DNA of 38,899 bases from Salisapilia sapeloensis. Taxonomy: Eukaryota > Oomycota > Peronosporomycetes > Peronosporales > Salisapiliaceae. The DNA lies in assembly GCA_023334545.1 (NCBI GenBank), contig JAADVB010000179.1, positions 1-38,899 of the forward strand. The letters run 5' to 3'. The position numbers and the translations under genes are program-made. The notes beneath the pieces were generated by a model. The model made no database searches and was not told where the DNA came from. It worked only from the letters and a program-made list of their open reading frames with translations. Of this stretch, positions 1 to 9,245 are shown one piece after another. Numbering within the stretch: position 1 is the first letter of the stretch; each line of letters starts with the position of its first letter.

Positions 1-12
1 AAAGACATTTAT

Positions 13-304
13 GACTCGCACTGTACTCCGTCCCAGTAAAACAGCGAAGAGCTCAATAGCGCAAGTAAATCGAATGACACTTCAACCTGAAGGGCTTTGA
101 GGATACGCTCGACACGATTCCCGTCAAGACATGAAAGAGAAATGGACAATATATGTGGATAGGAATGCAAAGGTGAATATCAATATATTAGTAGAAGGAA
201 GCGCCAGAGACTGAGGCATTGACTCCTGTTAAACTTCATCCATGTTTGTTTTCATACTGCCTTGAATGCCTTGCATACTACCGGATTATCTGCTCAACGA
301 ACAT
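13..304 (+). repeat. Dispersed direct repeat, copy A
   Basis: This stretch matches positions 5588-5857 in the same orientation. The core (about 51-200) differs from the other copy at roughly one position in 150, while the flanks diverge and copy B lacks about 30-40 nt near 260-290 of copy A. No long ATG-initiated reading frame covers it. On the minus strand the core has an open frame of about 55 codons, conserved between the copies, so it may be a fragment of a coding sequence or of a mobile element. I saw no terminal repeats or transposase. The element may extend to the left of the window. Confidence 0.85.
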
Positions 305-867
305 AGCTTAAATGCATCGTTGTTGCTGCAAATGATTGGAAGTTTATTGAGCTAGCTTATCTTATCTTAACAGGCGACTTACGGCCTGATTGTGTGGTAT
401 TCATTGCGTTTGATGTGTTTTCACGCTGCCGTAGCTAAACATGCACTTTATGCGATCGAAAGTTGCCTGCAAATCTAATCCATGTCATTATTTCTTGTCT
501 CCTATTGCTTGTAGAGCGCTTTTAGTGATGGCAATAGTAAAAGAAGGTATGCTGTTTTAATTTTGAGCACTCGTCTCTTGATCTGGGTAAAGGTGGATTT
601 CGTTTCCAACTTGATCCATAACTTAGTAATACTACCAGTTAGTATTCTCGTTCGCGGAGCCAATTCTAGAGTAAATGTATCAACACAAATCCAGACAAAA
701 CGATTAAGAGCAAACAAAGAAACACAAATGATATCAAAATTCAAAAGAGTGCATTCGTGTCACGACTATCCAATTACCATATCTCGCTTCAATTTCGCTT
801 CCAGCTTCAGCTATGAAGATTGATCCGATGGATTTATAGCTGGGATGACCACTTGGACCAAAGGAGC
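305..867. other. Intergenic region downstream of the glucosylceramidase gene
   Basis: There is no convincing gene here. Short frames on both strands (for example 502-744 minus and 563-823 plus) have no recognisable motif and overlap each other. The region is AT-rich, and its right end probably contains the 3' untranslated region of the minus-strand gene that stops at 868. Confidence 0.6.
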
Positions 868-2520
868 TTAGTTGAGAACAGAGGACGGAAGCACAATTGT
901 TTGGATGGCTTTGGCAGGCAGGTGCACCGTGACGGTCTGCTTGTTCGGCTGCTCCAATTTGACCGTGAAGTCTGTGTTTCGGCGATTGGAGAAGATGACA
1001 ATGACGCGATTCTCGGGCGTCACGAATGCCGTGTAGTCCACGTTGATAAAGCTAATCAAACCGCTGAGCTTCTTGATCTCCACACGCACTGTTCCAGGCT
1101 GCAAGAACTTGGCAAATTGACCCATAACGTAGTAGATGGGCTGCTTCATGAACTCCTTACCGGTACGGTCATCCACAAGGATAGGAGCATCGACGTAGTT
1201 TCCAGCCCAGTTCGGTCCACCGGCTTCATAACCGTCATCGTTGTTGGCTCCGCTGCCAGCAGACAGCGCAAGGTTCCAGTCCATCCATCCGCCAGCGTAA
1301 TTGGCCAAGTCCTGGATCATGTCTCTCGCGTAGTTCTGCGCACGGTACCACAACTTCTCTGTGTCTTCGATCTTGACACCAGCACCAGTGCCGATGATGT
1401 CTGGAAGGTATCCTTCGCACGCTTCCGTTGCCAAAATGAACTTGTCCGGGTACTCTTTGTGGAACTTTTCCAGCTTGTCGAAGTCACCACCGAGTCCAGC
1501 GAAGAAGAAGTCCAAGTCAAAGTACCAGTGCACTGCGACACCGGAGATGAAGGCACTCGCTTCTTCATCCTTGAACATGGCATCACGAGACATGAGACTG
1601 GATTTCTGGTCATCGTGAGCAATGATCTTTAGATCCGGGTGATCCTTCTTCATGCGAGGTCCAAGGTCTTTCTTGATAAAGTCCCGTTCAGTCTCGGGGC
1701 TCAGACGCAGGCTCTGCCATTCATTCGACTGCAGTGGCTGCTTCTCCGGTTCATTCTGGACGGTCATGCCCCAGAAGTCCACACCTTCCTTGGCGTACTC
1801 GGTGAAGAACTTGGAATAGTAGAGAGCCAACGCTTCCCAGTACTCTTCACCAGGTTCACCAATAACGTCACAGTTCAGCGTCGAGTTCTCCGTCGTCATC
1901 CACGCCGGTGGTGCCCACGACGATGCGAACATACGTAGGTCCGAGCGTAGCTTTAGAGCTTCCTTAATCATCGTCAGCTTACGGGAGTTGGGCTCTTTGT
2001 CAACGTCGATGGAAAAGTTCTCCATCTCGAGGTCACCCGCAACATCATTGTACGAGTAGATGGACGTGGAGAAGTCCGTGGAAGCGATCGGAACTCTAGC
2101 CATCGAGTACTCGAGTCCATCTTCAGCAAAGTAAGAGTCGAAGAACTTGGTCTGGAGGGCAGAAGACAAATTGTACACGTTCATCGCGGCGGCATCCGTG
2201 AAAGCTCCGCCGAAACCAAGAATCTCCTGGTACTTTGTCGAGACATCGATAGTAAAGTCCGGCGAGTCCACTGGTTCCTCATCAACGTCGACAACAGAGT
2301 ACGTAAGTCGGTCTCCAGCTTTCGTCGTTCGGAAGACTCCTACTTGACCTGATCTGATCTTCTTGTACTCGTTCGAGACGGTATCACACTTCTCTTCAGT
2401 GCACACACAGACGCCATCCAAGTCCTTTTGGTACAACTCGGACCAGTTCGAGCACTCGGTCTCGGCTCCATAGGCCGCTTGGGCTAGCAACGCGAGCACG
2501 GGTAGTTCGAAACGCACCAT
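868..2520 (-). CDS. Secreted glucosylceramidase, glycoside hydrolase family 30
   Basis: Uninterrupted 550-residue frame from ATG at 2520 to TAA at 868. Residues 1-19 form a signal peptide (hydrophobic LPVLALLAQAAYGA, likely cut before ETEC), so the enzyme is probably secreted or lysosomal. Family hallmarks in order are GFGGAFTDAAA (102-112), SWAPPAWM (201-208), TVQNEPE with the acid/base Glu257, and LATEACEG with the nucleophile Glu366. Length and order match the glucosylceramidase branch of GH30, which hydrolyses glucosylceramide to glucose and ceramide. A Cys-rich N-terminal part (Cys23, 38, 40, 45) resembles the small domain found before the barrel in this family. G/C-ending codons dominate, suggesting good expression. 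It could act on host or own sphingolipids; the sequence does not say which. Next upstream on the same strand is the RFC3-like gene, 180 bp away. Confidence 0.95.
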   Translation of the reverse strand: MVRFELPVLALLAQAAYGAETECSNWSELYQKDLDGVCVCTEEKCDTVSNEYKKIRSGQVGVFRTTKAGDRLTYSVVDVDEEPVDSPDFTIDVSTKYQEILGFGGAFTDAAAMNVYNLSSALQTKFFDSYFAEDGLEYSMARVPIASTDFSTSIYSYNDVAGDLEMENFSIDVDKEPNSRKLTMIKEALKLRSDLRMFASSWAPPAWMTTENSTLNCDVIGEPGEEYWEALALYYSKFFTEYAKEGVDFWGMTVQNEPEKQPLQSNEWQSLRLSPETERDFIKKDLGPRMKKDHPDLKIIAHDDQKSSLMSRDAMFKDEEASAFISGVAVHWYFDLDFFFAGLGGDFDKLEKFHKEYPDKFILATEACEGYLPDIIGTGAGVKIEDTEKLWYRAQNYARDMIQDLANYAGGWMDWNLALSAGSGANNDDGYEAGGPNWAGNYVDAPILVDDRTGKEFMKQPIYYVMGQFAKFLQPGTVRVEIKKLSGLISFINVDYTAFVTPENRVIVIFSNRRNTDFTVKLEQPNKQTVTVHLPAKAIQTIVLPSSVLN

Positions 2521-2699
2521 GATCAGTAGTCAAGCAAATGCAGCAGTGACCAGTAGTCAATCAGAAGTAGAAATGACGTGAAAGATGGGTAGGATGCACT
2601 CAACAGCGGATACACAGATGGTAAAGGATCATATGCTATTGCCTAACCAGGATGCAGTACTTGTGCTGTGACAAATGACAAGGTGTCCATTCTTTTTGT

Positions 2700-4097
2700 T
2701 TACATGTACAGTTCTAATAGGAACTTCTTGTAGAGCGTCATGAACTTGGCGATGAACGCTTCGAATTGGAAAATGTCCTTGGCACCACGCTGCATGCGGT
2801 GCTCATAGTAGGCTGCCCATTGCATGAGTTCATGCTTCAAGTCATCGTCGAGTCGAGTCATCAACTCTCGGCACAACACCTGTAGTCAGATTAATCCTTC
2901 CTATCTTTTTCGTGCATACGGTAGATATGTGTACCTTGAGTACAACTTCGGATGGAATGCAATTCGCCTGTAACTCATACAACATTGCACGTGCGTCTTG
3001 GATTCTATATACAACAAGGTTGATGGCGTGATCTATGGAAACTTGTAGGTATGAAACATACGCGCCAGGAGACTGATTCTGTAGCACGAGCTTGGCTAAC
3101 TTGCACACATACTCTTCCCATGCTGGTAATTGGATCTGTTGATCCGGTGTGAATGGGTATCTAGCACATACATGAGCTTCGACGTCCCTTGAGATAGCTA
3201 GATACAAAGACCTACTGTTGGACACGACAGGTTTCTAGCATAAGGATCGCTCGGCGCAAGTTGCGTTCGCTCTTGGTGGCAATCTCTTTGCCGAGCGTGG
3301 CATCATACGCCAGGTCTTCTTGCCGGCAGACGTTTTCCAGAATACTGCATATCTAGATATACATTGACTGAGTATCGTTGAGAATGATATGACTGAGTTC
3401 AATTACTTCAGTAGAGGTTGGAGCTCCGACACGAATGCCAAGACATCGACTGCGTAGTGGATCAATGACTTTCGACGGATTGTTACAGCTTAGAATTAAT
3501 CGGCAGGTTGCCGTGTACTTTTCCATCGTTCGACGCAATGCGTGCTGTGCATTCTTGCTCAATTGGTCCACTTCTGTGAGCAATACGACTAGAGAAAGAG
3601 GTGTTTAATATAGTCCTTCGTCTCGTAATGTGAAAACGGACGTACCTTTAAATTGACGTCGAGAGTGCGTGTCGGCTAAATGGTACTGTGCAATCTCTTT
3701 CAAGACTTCCTGAACGACGAGACGGTCGCTATTACCAGCATCCGATGGGTTCATCTCGATGTGATAGTTGCTTGCTACGGTCGTGATTTCTACTTTCGTG
3801 CTCTTGCCTGCTGCTTTAAACGACTTGTGTTCCAATCGAACCTACATGCACCAAGGATATTTATATGATTGATAAAGGAGAAAGATGAGCGCTATAAACT
3901 ACCTTGAGGGCACCGTCGCCGTATAATTCACGCAAAAGCGCCATGATCCGCGTCTTTTTACCGGCTCCGGAGGGTCCATAGACGAGCAAATGTGGCAAAT
4001 CATCAGCTATAGCAAGGTTCTTAAGGCGCTTCGTCACGTCTGGGTGGTAATCGAGCGACGACAGAGCGTCAGGGCGGTACTTGTCGACCCAAAGCAT
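2700..4097 (-). CDS. RFC3: Replication factor C subunit 3 (clamp loader small subunit), six exons
   Basis: Exons, in order of translation: 4097-3903, 3841-3646, 3588-3407, 3352-3216, 3160-2935 and 2879-2700. All junctions are GT-AG and keep the frame; the product is 371 residues. It starts at MLWVDKYRP, the usual start of this subunit. The Walker A motif GPSGAGKKT is at 41-49 with Lys47. The Walker B-like LLTEVDQLS (133-141) is followed by the SRC arginine-finger motif (177-179). The C-terminal collar contains CRVQQYPFT and WAAYYEHRMQ, both characteristic of human RFC3/yeast Rfc5. It works in the five-subunit clamp loader that places PCNA on primed DNA. The codons upstream of 4097 have no ATG. 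Exon 5 carries about 19 extra residues at 3005-3080 relative to relatives, and a further in-frame intron (GT at 3074 to AG at 3006, 69 nt) would remove them. The symbol follows human naming. Confidence 0.93.
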
Positions 4098-4397
4098 TAG
4101 ACTTGGCAGATAAACGGACGGAAATGGCAAAAATGGCGCGAAAGATGATGTGTTGTACCACTACTGTACCATACATGATATCGAAGTTTGCCCGAGTGTG
4201 CACGTACTCGTGCATTTCATGAGCTTCCTAAACGAGGAAGCATAGAGTCTATAGATAAAGATGACCTTTAATATGCTAAAGAAATTTTCATTATGAAATA
4301 TTTAGACATAAAAATCAAAGTTATGCAATGACTGAATTTAATTCCCAGGTTACGTTCTGAGCTAGAGTCATGTACTCGGAGTTCTGGTGGTGGCAGT
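4098..4397. other. Intergenic region between RFC3 and the anchored membrane protein gene
   Basis: About 300 bp lie between the RFC3 start codon and the stop of the next minus-strand gene. The region is AT-rich, notably 4260-4330, and I see no open frame or conserved motif. It should hold the 5' leader and promoter of RFC3 and the 3' untranslated region of the upstream gene. Confidence 0.5.
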
Positions 4398-4955
4398 TTA
4401 GTAGGTTGGAGAATCTTTCTGAACGCTAAGAGACGTGCGGTAGAAGAACATCAAAAGGCCGAGGCATAGAACCATAATCATATACCCGATGCGAGTACTG
4501 CCCACAGCTTGATATACGCTCAAGATTTCATCGTCTTCTTGTGGGCAAGCTAAGAGATTTCCTATTTCTTGGCCGGTAAAGTTTGGAGGCCCAAATAGTG
4601 TCGGACCGTCATCAGGTAGCTCTTCGAGGTCACAGTCGTGGTCGTCTTCATCATCTGATTTAGATTGAACTGGAACGAAGGACGAATATTGCATAGCCTT
4701 CATGGACAACGCTGCTCTTTCATAATTCTTTCGCTGATTGCGTTGTGATAGTACCGACTGGTTAATTTTCATCTTTTCATAAAGGAATGACCCAGATCGG
4801 TCTTGACTCGGAGACTTTTTGATCGCGCCAGCTATCTCTCCGACATCAGCTTCAAGCGCTAGTTTAATCGTATCTCGCTTGCCCTTAATCTGTTCCTTCC
4901 TGCCTTCATGCATTTCTCTTGGTTGGTCAACGAGTTCCACTGTGCGGGTTTCCAT
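4398..4955 (-). CDS. Hypothetical protein with one C-terminal membrane anchor
   Basis: Open frame of 185 residues from ATG at 4955 to TAA at 4398. I do not recognise the family. The N-terminal two thirds are hydrophilic and rich in Lys, Arg, Glu and Gln. An acidic run (DDEDDHDCDLEELPDDG) follows, then a single hydrophobic helix near the C-terminus (about residues 154-171, IGYMIMVLCLGLLMFFY) with roughly 14 residues after it. That layout fits a tail-anchored protein facing the cytosol of the ER, Golgi or mitochondrial outer membrane, such as a SNARE-like or organelle-contact factor, but no SNARE heptads are evident. The frame continues upstream of the ATG without another ATG to about 5012, so a short 5' exon cannot be excluded; I tried an ATG at 5143 spliced to about 4995 and the frames did not join. 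Confidence 0.6.
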   Translation of the reverse strand: METRTVELVDQPREMHEGRKEQIKGKRDTIKLALEADVGEIAGAIKKSPSQDRSGSFLYEKMKINQSVLSQRNQRKNYERAALSMKAMQYSSFVPVQSKSDDEDDHDCDLEELPDDGPTLFGPPNFTGQEIGNLLACPQEDDEILSVYQAVGSTRIGYMIMVLCLGLLMFFYRTSLSVQKDSPTY

Positions 4956-5587
4956 AAGTTTATTCGGGTAAGGACTTGCTTTGGTTGATGCACTATAGTG
5001 TAAGTTCGGCAATAAAGCACCGAGTCAGGTAGCCTCGACCGAAATTGTATCTTGCAATCTGGTCATGAGGAAATGGTGGCGAGGACGGTGGCTGAGATCA
5101 TAAGGCAATAACGGATACCTTGTGTCTTATTCAAGCGCTGCATGGAAACGTAAATGGGAAACTTAAAATTATCAGCTTATATTTAGACCGTCATCGCGCT
5201 GAATACCGATTTGGCAAAACTGGGATTCGCATGTTGTAATTCTATTTATGCTAGTAAAATCCGGCAACTTCGCGTTCGCTAAGAATAGCCGATCTTGTTT
5301 TGCCACTTGCCATTGGAAACCTAACGTAGCATTAAAATATAGCTTTTGTGCCAAACTGGGGGCACAAAAGCCAATGATCGTTCGTCTTTGACGAAATCAT
5401 GAGAAATCGATCTTCGAGAAGACTTTAAGGCATGCCTGGTGCTCGAAGTGTGCAAATTTGAAAAAAGCGCGCGAAACAGTTGCTTCACTTGATGAGCTCT
5501 TCGCTTTACTTGCGCTATTGAGCTCTTCGCTATTCTTTCGGAACAGGCATAGTACAGTGGTCGATGAAATAATTGATCGATATTTGC
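4956..5587. other. Gene-poor stretch before repeat copy B
   Basis: No supportable gene. Small minus-strand frames at 5172-5354 and 5397-5603 lack ATG starts or recognisable motifs. The segment 5502-5533 is an inverted copy of part of the nearby repeat and is described separately. The region probably also contains the promoter of the membrane-anchor gene. Confidence 0.5.
5502..5533 (-). repeat. Inverted 32-nt fragment of the dispersed repeat
   Basis: Read on the plus strand, this segment equals the reverse complement of positions 41-72 at 30 of 32 positions. It also pairs with 5625-5647 in repeat copy B at about 22 of 23 positions, so 5502-5647 could fold as a stem with a loop of roughly 100 nt. 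It matches copy A better than the adjacent copy B, which argues against simple local inversion of copy B in its present form. Confidence 0.75.
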
Positions 5588-5857
5588 GACTCACACTGTA
5601 CACCGTCCCAGTGAAATGGCAAATAGCTCAATAGCGCAAGTAAATCGAATGACACTTCAACCTGAAGGGCTTTGAGGATACGCTCGACACGATTCCCGTC
5701 AAGACATGAAAGAGAAATGGACAATATATGTGGATAGGAATGCAAAGGTGAATATCAATGTATTAGTAGAACGAACCGCCAGAGACTGAGGTATTGGTTC
5801 CTTTTAAACTTCATCCTTGTTTGTTTCCATAATATCTGCTTATCTACTCAACGAACA
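5588..5857 (+). repeat. Dispersed direct repeat, copy B
   Basis: Second copy of the element at 13-304, in the same orientation. The core 5622-5755 is almost identical to copy A, and a deletion near 5829 removes about 30-40 nt relative to it. Together the copies bracket a 5.3 kb block holding the glucosylceramidase, RFC3 and membrane-anchor genes. The minus strand of the core has an open frame conserved in both copies but without an ATG start. I cannot assign it to a known transposable element. Confidence 0.85.
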
Positions 5858-6475
5858 CGGCCCTTTCTATTCTTGCAAGCTTTTGGTTATGTTGCTGGCT
5901 TGGATTTTAGGCACACTGACAATTTGCCCTCAAGTAGTAGTCTGATTTCCTAGCTCTTTCGATTATAGCCATGATATACGGAAATGGATGGAAATTTGGA
6001 CGGGGAAAATTGCATACCCTGATGTTCATACCAGTGTTAAGCAGTCCTTGTTCGCTCGTGCTTATTTTATATGGTCTTCGTTCACTCAAACGTTTATGTT
6101 GTCATTGATACTGGAACCCTCCGAGAATTGTTTGAACAAGTTGCATCACTATTCTTGCCGTCTACACTGTTGTAGACAGCAGACTGGAACGGATGCTCCC
6201 ACAAGTATTTTTTGCAAACCTGAGCCAAATAGACGGGCATAGACTTCAATCTCCACGCGAATGGTGATGCGCTCTTATGGCCAGTACAGCTGTCTACATT
6301 TTTTCTTTCCTTGCCTAGCAGCACACTGCCATAGTCATCTTCACGCCACCTCACATGCAAATTTGACTCAAGTTTCCAGTACTCTTCGTGTCACCTTTAC
6401 TGGATTGATGCTATCGATTTATATTTATTCCTTTTTAACATGGTAACCTTAGTAGAAAAGAACATTAACACAGCT
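5858..6475. other. Intergenic region downstream of the ankyrin gene
   Basis: About 620 bp without a convincing gene. Frames at 5988-6242 plus and 6094-6360 minus overlap on opposite strands. The minus one has a faint resemblance to a reverse-transcriptase PFGLKNAP-like motif, but too weak to call. The right end should be the 3' untranslated region of the ankyrin gene. Confidence 0.5.
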
Positions 6476-8710
6476 TCATTCGTCCATTACCTCGAACTTC
6501 TCTACTGTGCGTGAAGAATTATTGGTTGCATTGCCACTGAGCTTTTCAACCTCATTGATACATGCCGTAATAGAAGCATCCTTGTCTTTATCGCCAAATA
6601 TGGTTTTGACTTCTTGCAGCTTAACTACGAATTCATCGGGCGGAATGGCAGCCTCTTCAAGTACTCGTTTTAGTTCATCCTTGATCAATGGCTCTTCAAC
6701 AACACCCTGAGAAGAGTCTGTGAAGGCTTCCAGTATAAGACCCGGGTCTTTCATAAACACCACAGGCTCCAAGATCTTTTTGATTGTTTGTCCTCCGAAA
6801 AGAACGAGAGATGAACACGTGAGTGATATGGTCACCCAAATCTTCTCCTTCGTCGCTTCCATCTTCTCGTTTTCTTCTAGAGCTGTCACAAGTCCCTTAA
6901 AACTGCTCTGAAGGGTCTCAATCCTATTGCTCGTAGATGCCAAATGTCCATCGATCTTCTGAATGGCAGCTTTCATGCGTTGAGCCCATGTTGGGTTCTC
7001 CAGATTAAATTTCATTGCTCTCACGATATAAGCGTTACTTTGGCTTTCTAAAATGTAGTTGCGCTCTCTCATCTCTGACAGGATTGCGATAAGATGCTCT
7101 GGATCATGATCTTCATAGACTAAGCGGCGGCGAACTACCGTTTCCAGACATCTTTGGCTGAGCAACTTGATCGCTTCTGGTTGCATGTTGCAGACAGAGA
7201 TATTCACGATGAGGCTAACGTCGTTTAGAGACGTGGAAAAGTAGAGCATCGATTGAAGTAACTTGGTATAACCCAGCGTTGCCATGTCTTGACTCCTAGA
7301 TAGTTTGTGAACGTACTCTGCATACTGGATCTTCATGATCTCCATGACCTTGTCTCGCGTTTTGTCTCTTAAAAACTCACTTTCTGCTGCCTCCCACACC
7401 CACTGATTGTCGTTGGTATCTTTATACGGGTTTACTTCATAAAGTATCATACGCTCCATTGCATCGAAGTTGATACAGGTCACGGCACGCTGCATCAAGG
7501 TAGATCCATCCGAAAATGCCGCTGATTGAATCCAGTTCTTGTCGTTGATCCACTTAAAGATAGCATTTCTCTTGTCGGTGTCATCTGTCTTGAACGCAAA
7601 GTACAGTATCTCGACTTTATGATCGTGTACGACACAAGTGAGTGTACGTTTCCACTCCGAGTTCATAAGAACATCCCCAGCATTTTTCACCTCGTCATAT
7701 CTTGTAATCATATCACTCACTGACTCATTAATCATCGACCGACGTAAAATACCCTGGACAGCAGCACCATTTTCGCTCGCCATGGCTTTATCGAAAGTCG
7801 AGAACGATTCCATGAGAGGCATCCAATTCTTTGCAGTCGGCCTATCAATGGCAATTTCCATAGCATTTTTACCATCAGTTGCACTTACGAGTGGATCTGC
7901 TCCTTGTTTTAACAATGCACAAACTAATGCTCGCGATTCATGTGCAACTGCCGTGCATAAGTATTTTTGACCAACATCACTCTCATATCGGATTGATACA
8001 CCTCGGGCTAGGAGGTACAAGGCGATTTCATAGAAATTTCCATTGCCTTCACAAAGAATGAATTTGTGTAAGGGTGGCCTGCCTTGGTCGTCTAAAGCAT
8101 GCATGTTTGCTCCATATTCCACAAGTAGTATGAAAGCTTTCATAGTTGGCTCTTGTCCCAAGTCAGTTAATTCATACAGAACTGTTCGGCGATGAAAGTC
8201 TACGATTGTGACATCGGCACCATTTTCGAGTAGAAGTTTAACACTCGGATAATGATTGCGTGAAGCAGCTTCGTGCAATGCGGTATGACCTTCTTTATCT
8301 TGGTGGTTTACATCTGCTCCCCACTGAATTAACAGCCTCGCAACCTCAACGTTGCGACGGTACATAGTAAAAAGGAGTGAGTCTGCCTTATGAATATCTT
8401 CTGCATTCACATCAGCTCCATTTTCTACTAGCAGCTTTGCAGCAGCTACATTTCGAACACGTGAAGCTCTGTGCAGTGGGGTACGCTTCCGGAGACACCT
8501 TGCATCAACTTTTGCTCCATTATCTAAAAGAAATTTAACGAGTTCGACATTGCCCCGATCCGCTGCTAGATGCAACGGCAGTTCCTCGTAGTACTGTTTA
8601 AGTCCTCGATTCACATCCGCACCACTCTTGATCATTTTCCGAACGCCTTTCATATTTCCTCTTAAACTATAGACCCACAATTTTTCTTCCTTGGATCTAA
8701 AGATTGTCAT
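6476..8710 (-). CDS. Ankyrin-repeat protein with a possible C-terminal membrane segment
   Basis: Uninterrupted frame of 744 residues from ATG at 8710 (MTIFRSKEEK) to TGA at 6476. Residues about 15-300 hold about eight ankyrin repeats with the typical GADVN, TPLHRA and HTALHEAA signatures, followed by weaker repeats. The middle (about 300-615) is helical in character, with no family I recognise. A hydrophobic stretch at about 625-643 (WVTISLTCSSLVLFGG) may be a membrane segment; a charged tail follows. Ankyrin repeats bind proteins, so this is likely an adaptor, perhaps tethered to a membrane. It is a single-exon gene with AT-rich codons, unlike the neighbouring housekeeping genes, and lacks a signal peptide. 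An upstream frame at 8697-8927 overlaps the start in another frame and is probably leader sequence. Confidence 0.85.
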   Translation of the reverse strand: MTIFRSKEEKLWVYSLRGNMKGVRKMIKSGADVNRGLKQYYEELPLHLAADRGNVELVKFLLDNGAKVDARCLRKRTPLHRASRVRNVAAAKLLVENGADVNAEDIHKADSLLFTMYRRNVEVARLLIQWGADVNHQDKEGHTALHEAASRNHYPSVKLLLENGADVTIVDFHRRTVLYELTDLGQEPTMKAFILLVEYGANMHALDDQGRPPLHKFILCEGNGNFYEIALYLLARGVSIRYESDVGQKYLCTAVAHESRALVCALLKQGADPLVSATDGKNAMEIAIDRPTAKNWMPLMESFSTFDKAMASENGAAVQGILRRSMINESVSDMITRYDEVKNAGDVLMNSEWKRTLTCVVHDHKVEILYFAFKTDDTDKRNAIFKWINDKNWIQSAAFSDGSTLMQRAVTCINFDAMERMILYEVNPYKDTNDNQWVWEAAESEFLRDKTRDKVMEIMKIQYAEYVHKLSRSQDMATLGYTKLLQSMLYFSTSLNDVSLIVNISVCNMQPEAIKLLSQRCLETVVRRRLVYEDHDPEHLIAILSEMRERNYILESQSNAYIVRAMKFNLENPTWAQRMKAAIQKIDGHLASTSNRIETLQSSFKGLVTALEENEKMEATKEKIWVTISLTCSSLVLFGGQTIKKILEPVVFMKDPGLILEAFTDSSQGVVEEPLIKDELKRVLEEAAIPPDEFVVKLQEVKTIFGDKDKDASITACINEVEKLSGNATNNSSRTVEKFEVMDE

Positions 8711-9245
8711 TGGTAATCGTTGCAGCAAGACTTAGTCTTGAGTGACTCCTAGGCTTGTATTTCTTTGTCCGGCGTAGAGAGTAGTTGAAAGACGGACACC
8801 GATCCAAACGAAAATGAGCTTCTCGAATAGACGTGATCGGGGAATCCACAGCAAAGCGATGTGACGGAGAACAAACGACACAGGATAGACATTCTGGGGA
8901 AGCAGTCATCGTGCGGATCGAAGACATGATAGTGGTATTTATAGGAGAGTGGCAAAGCAGTCATCAAGAATAGAAGCGTTTTATGCAAGTTCAAGATTCC
9001 AATTATTTCCAAGATAGATTGCACCAGAGCCAACGCAAGACCAATTCGAAAGTTTCCAGTCGACCAGAATTCATCGCCTCATGTCTCCTTCATCTAAAGT
9101 ACAACTGGCTTTCTCGATTACCAGCGACAAAGTCTATCTAGCAATGAGCTTTTCCACCCAAAAGTATTGAACTATATATTTGTTTTATGTATAGAAATAA
9201 TTGGTCGAAAAGTAATTCATAGAAATTGGTATTGACAGATCGTAA
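8711..9245. promoter_or_regulatory. Divergent intergenic region between ankyrin and kinase genes
   Basis: The two flanking genes point away from each other, so both promoters should lie in these 535 bp. The right end is AT-rich (9160-9230). No clear TATA box or initiator could be singled out by eye. A minus-strand frame (8697-8927, starting with ATG) could act as an upstream open reading frame in the ankyrin leader, but this is only a possibility. Confidence 0.4.

Noticed and set aside
820-1632. 270-residue open frame on the plus strand opposite the glucosylceramidase
   Set aside because: It is antisense to a fully convincing GH30 gene, has no recognisable motif, and arises from the codon bias of the real gene.
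3353-3406. Alternative very short introns (18 or 24 nt) for the third RFC3 intron
   Set aside because: They are shorter than any plausible spliceosomal intron. The 54-nt GTAATT...CTAG choice gives the conserved EICSILENVC sequence in frame.
5397-5745. Small minus-strand frames across repeat copy B
   Set aside because: They start with non-ATG codons and match no family. The sequence is better described as a repeat.
6094-6360. Minus-strand frame with a faint reverse-transcriptase-like SPF..LK..P pattern
   Set aside because: Only a handful of residues agree, gaps are needed, there is no ATG start, and no neighbouring retroelement domains are visible.
8697-8927. 76-residue ATG frame overlapping the start of the ankyrin gene
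   Set aside because: It lies in a different frame in the probable leader, has Ser/Arg-rich composition and no motif. It is noted only as a possible upstream open frame.
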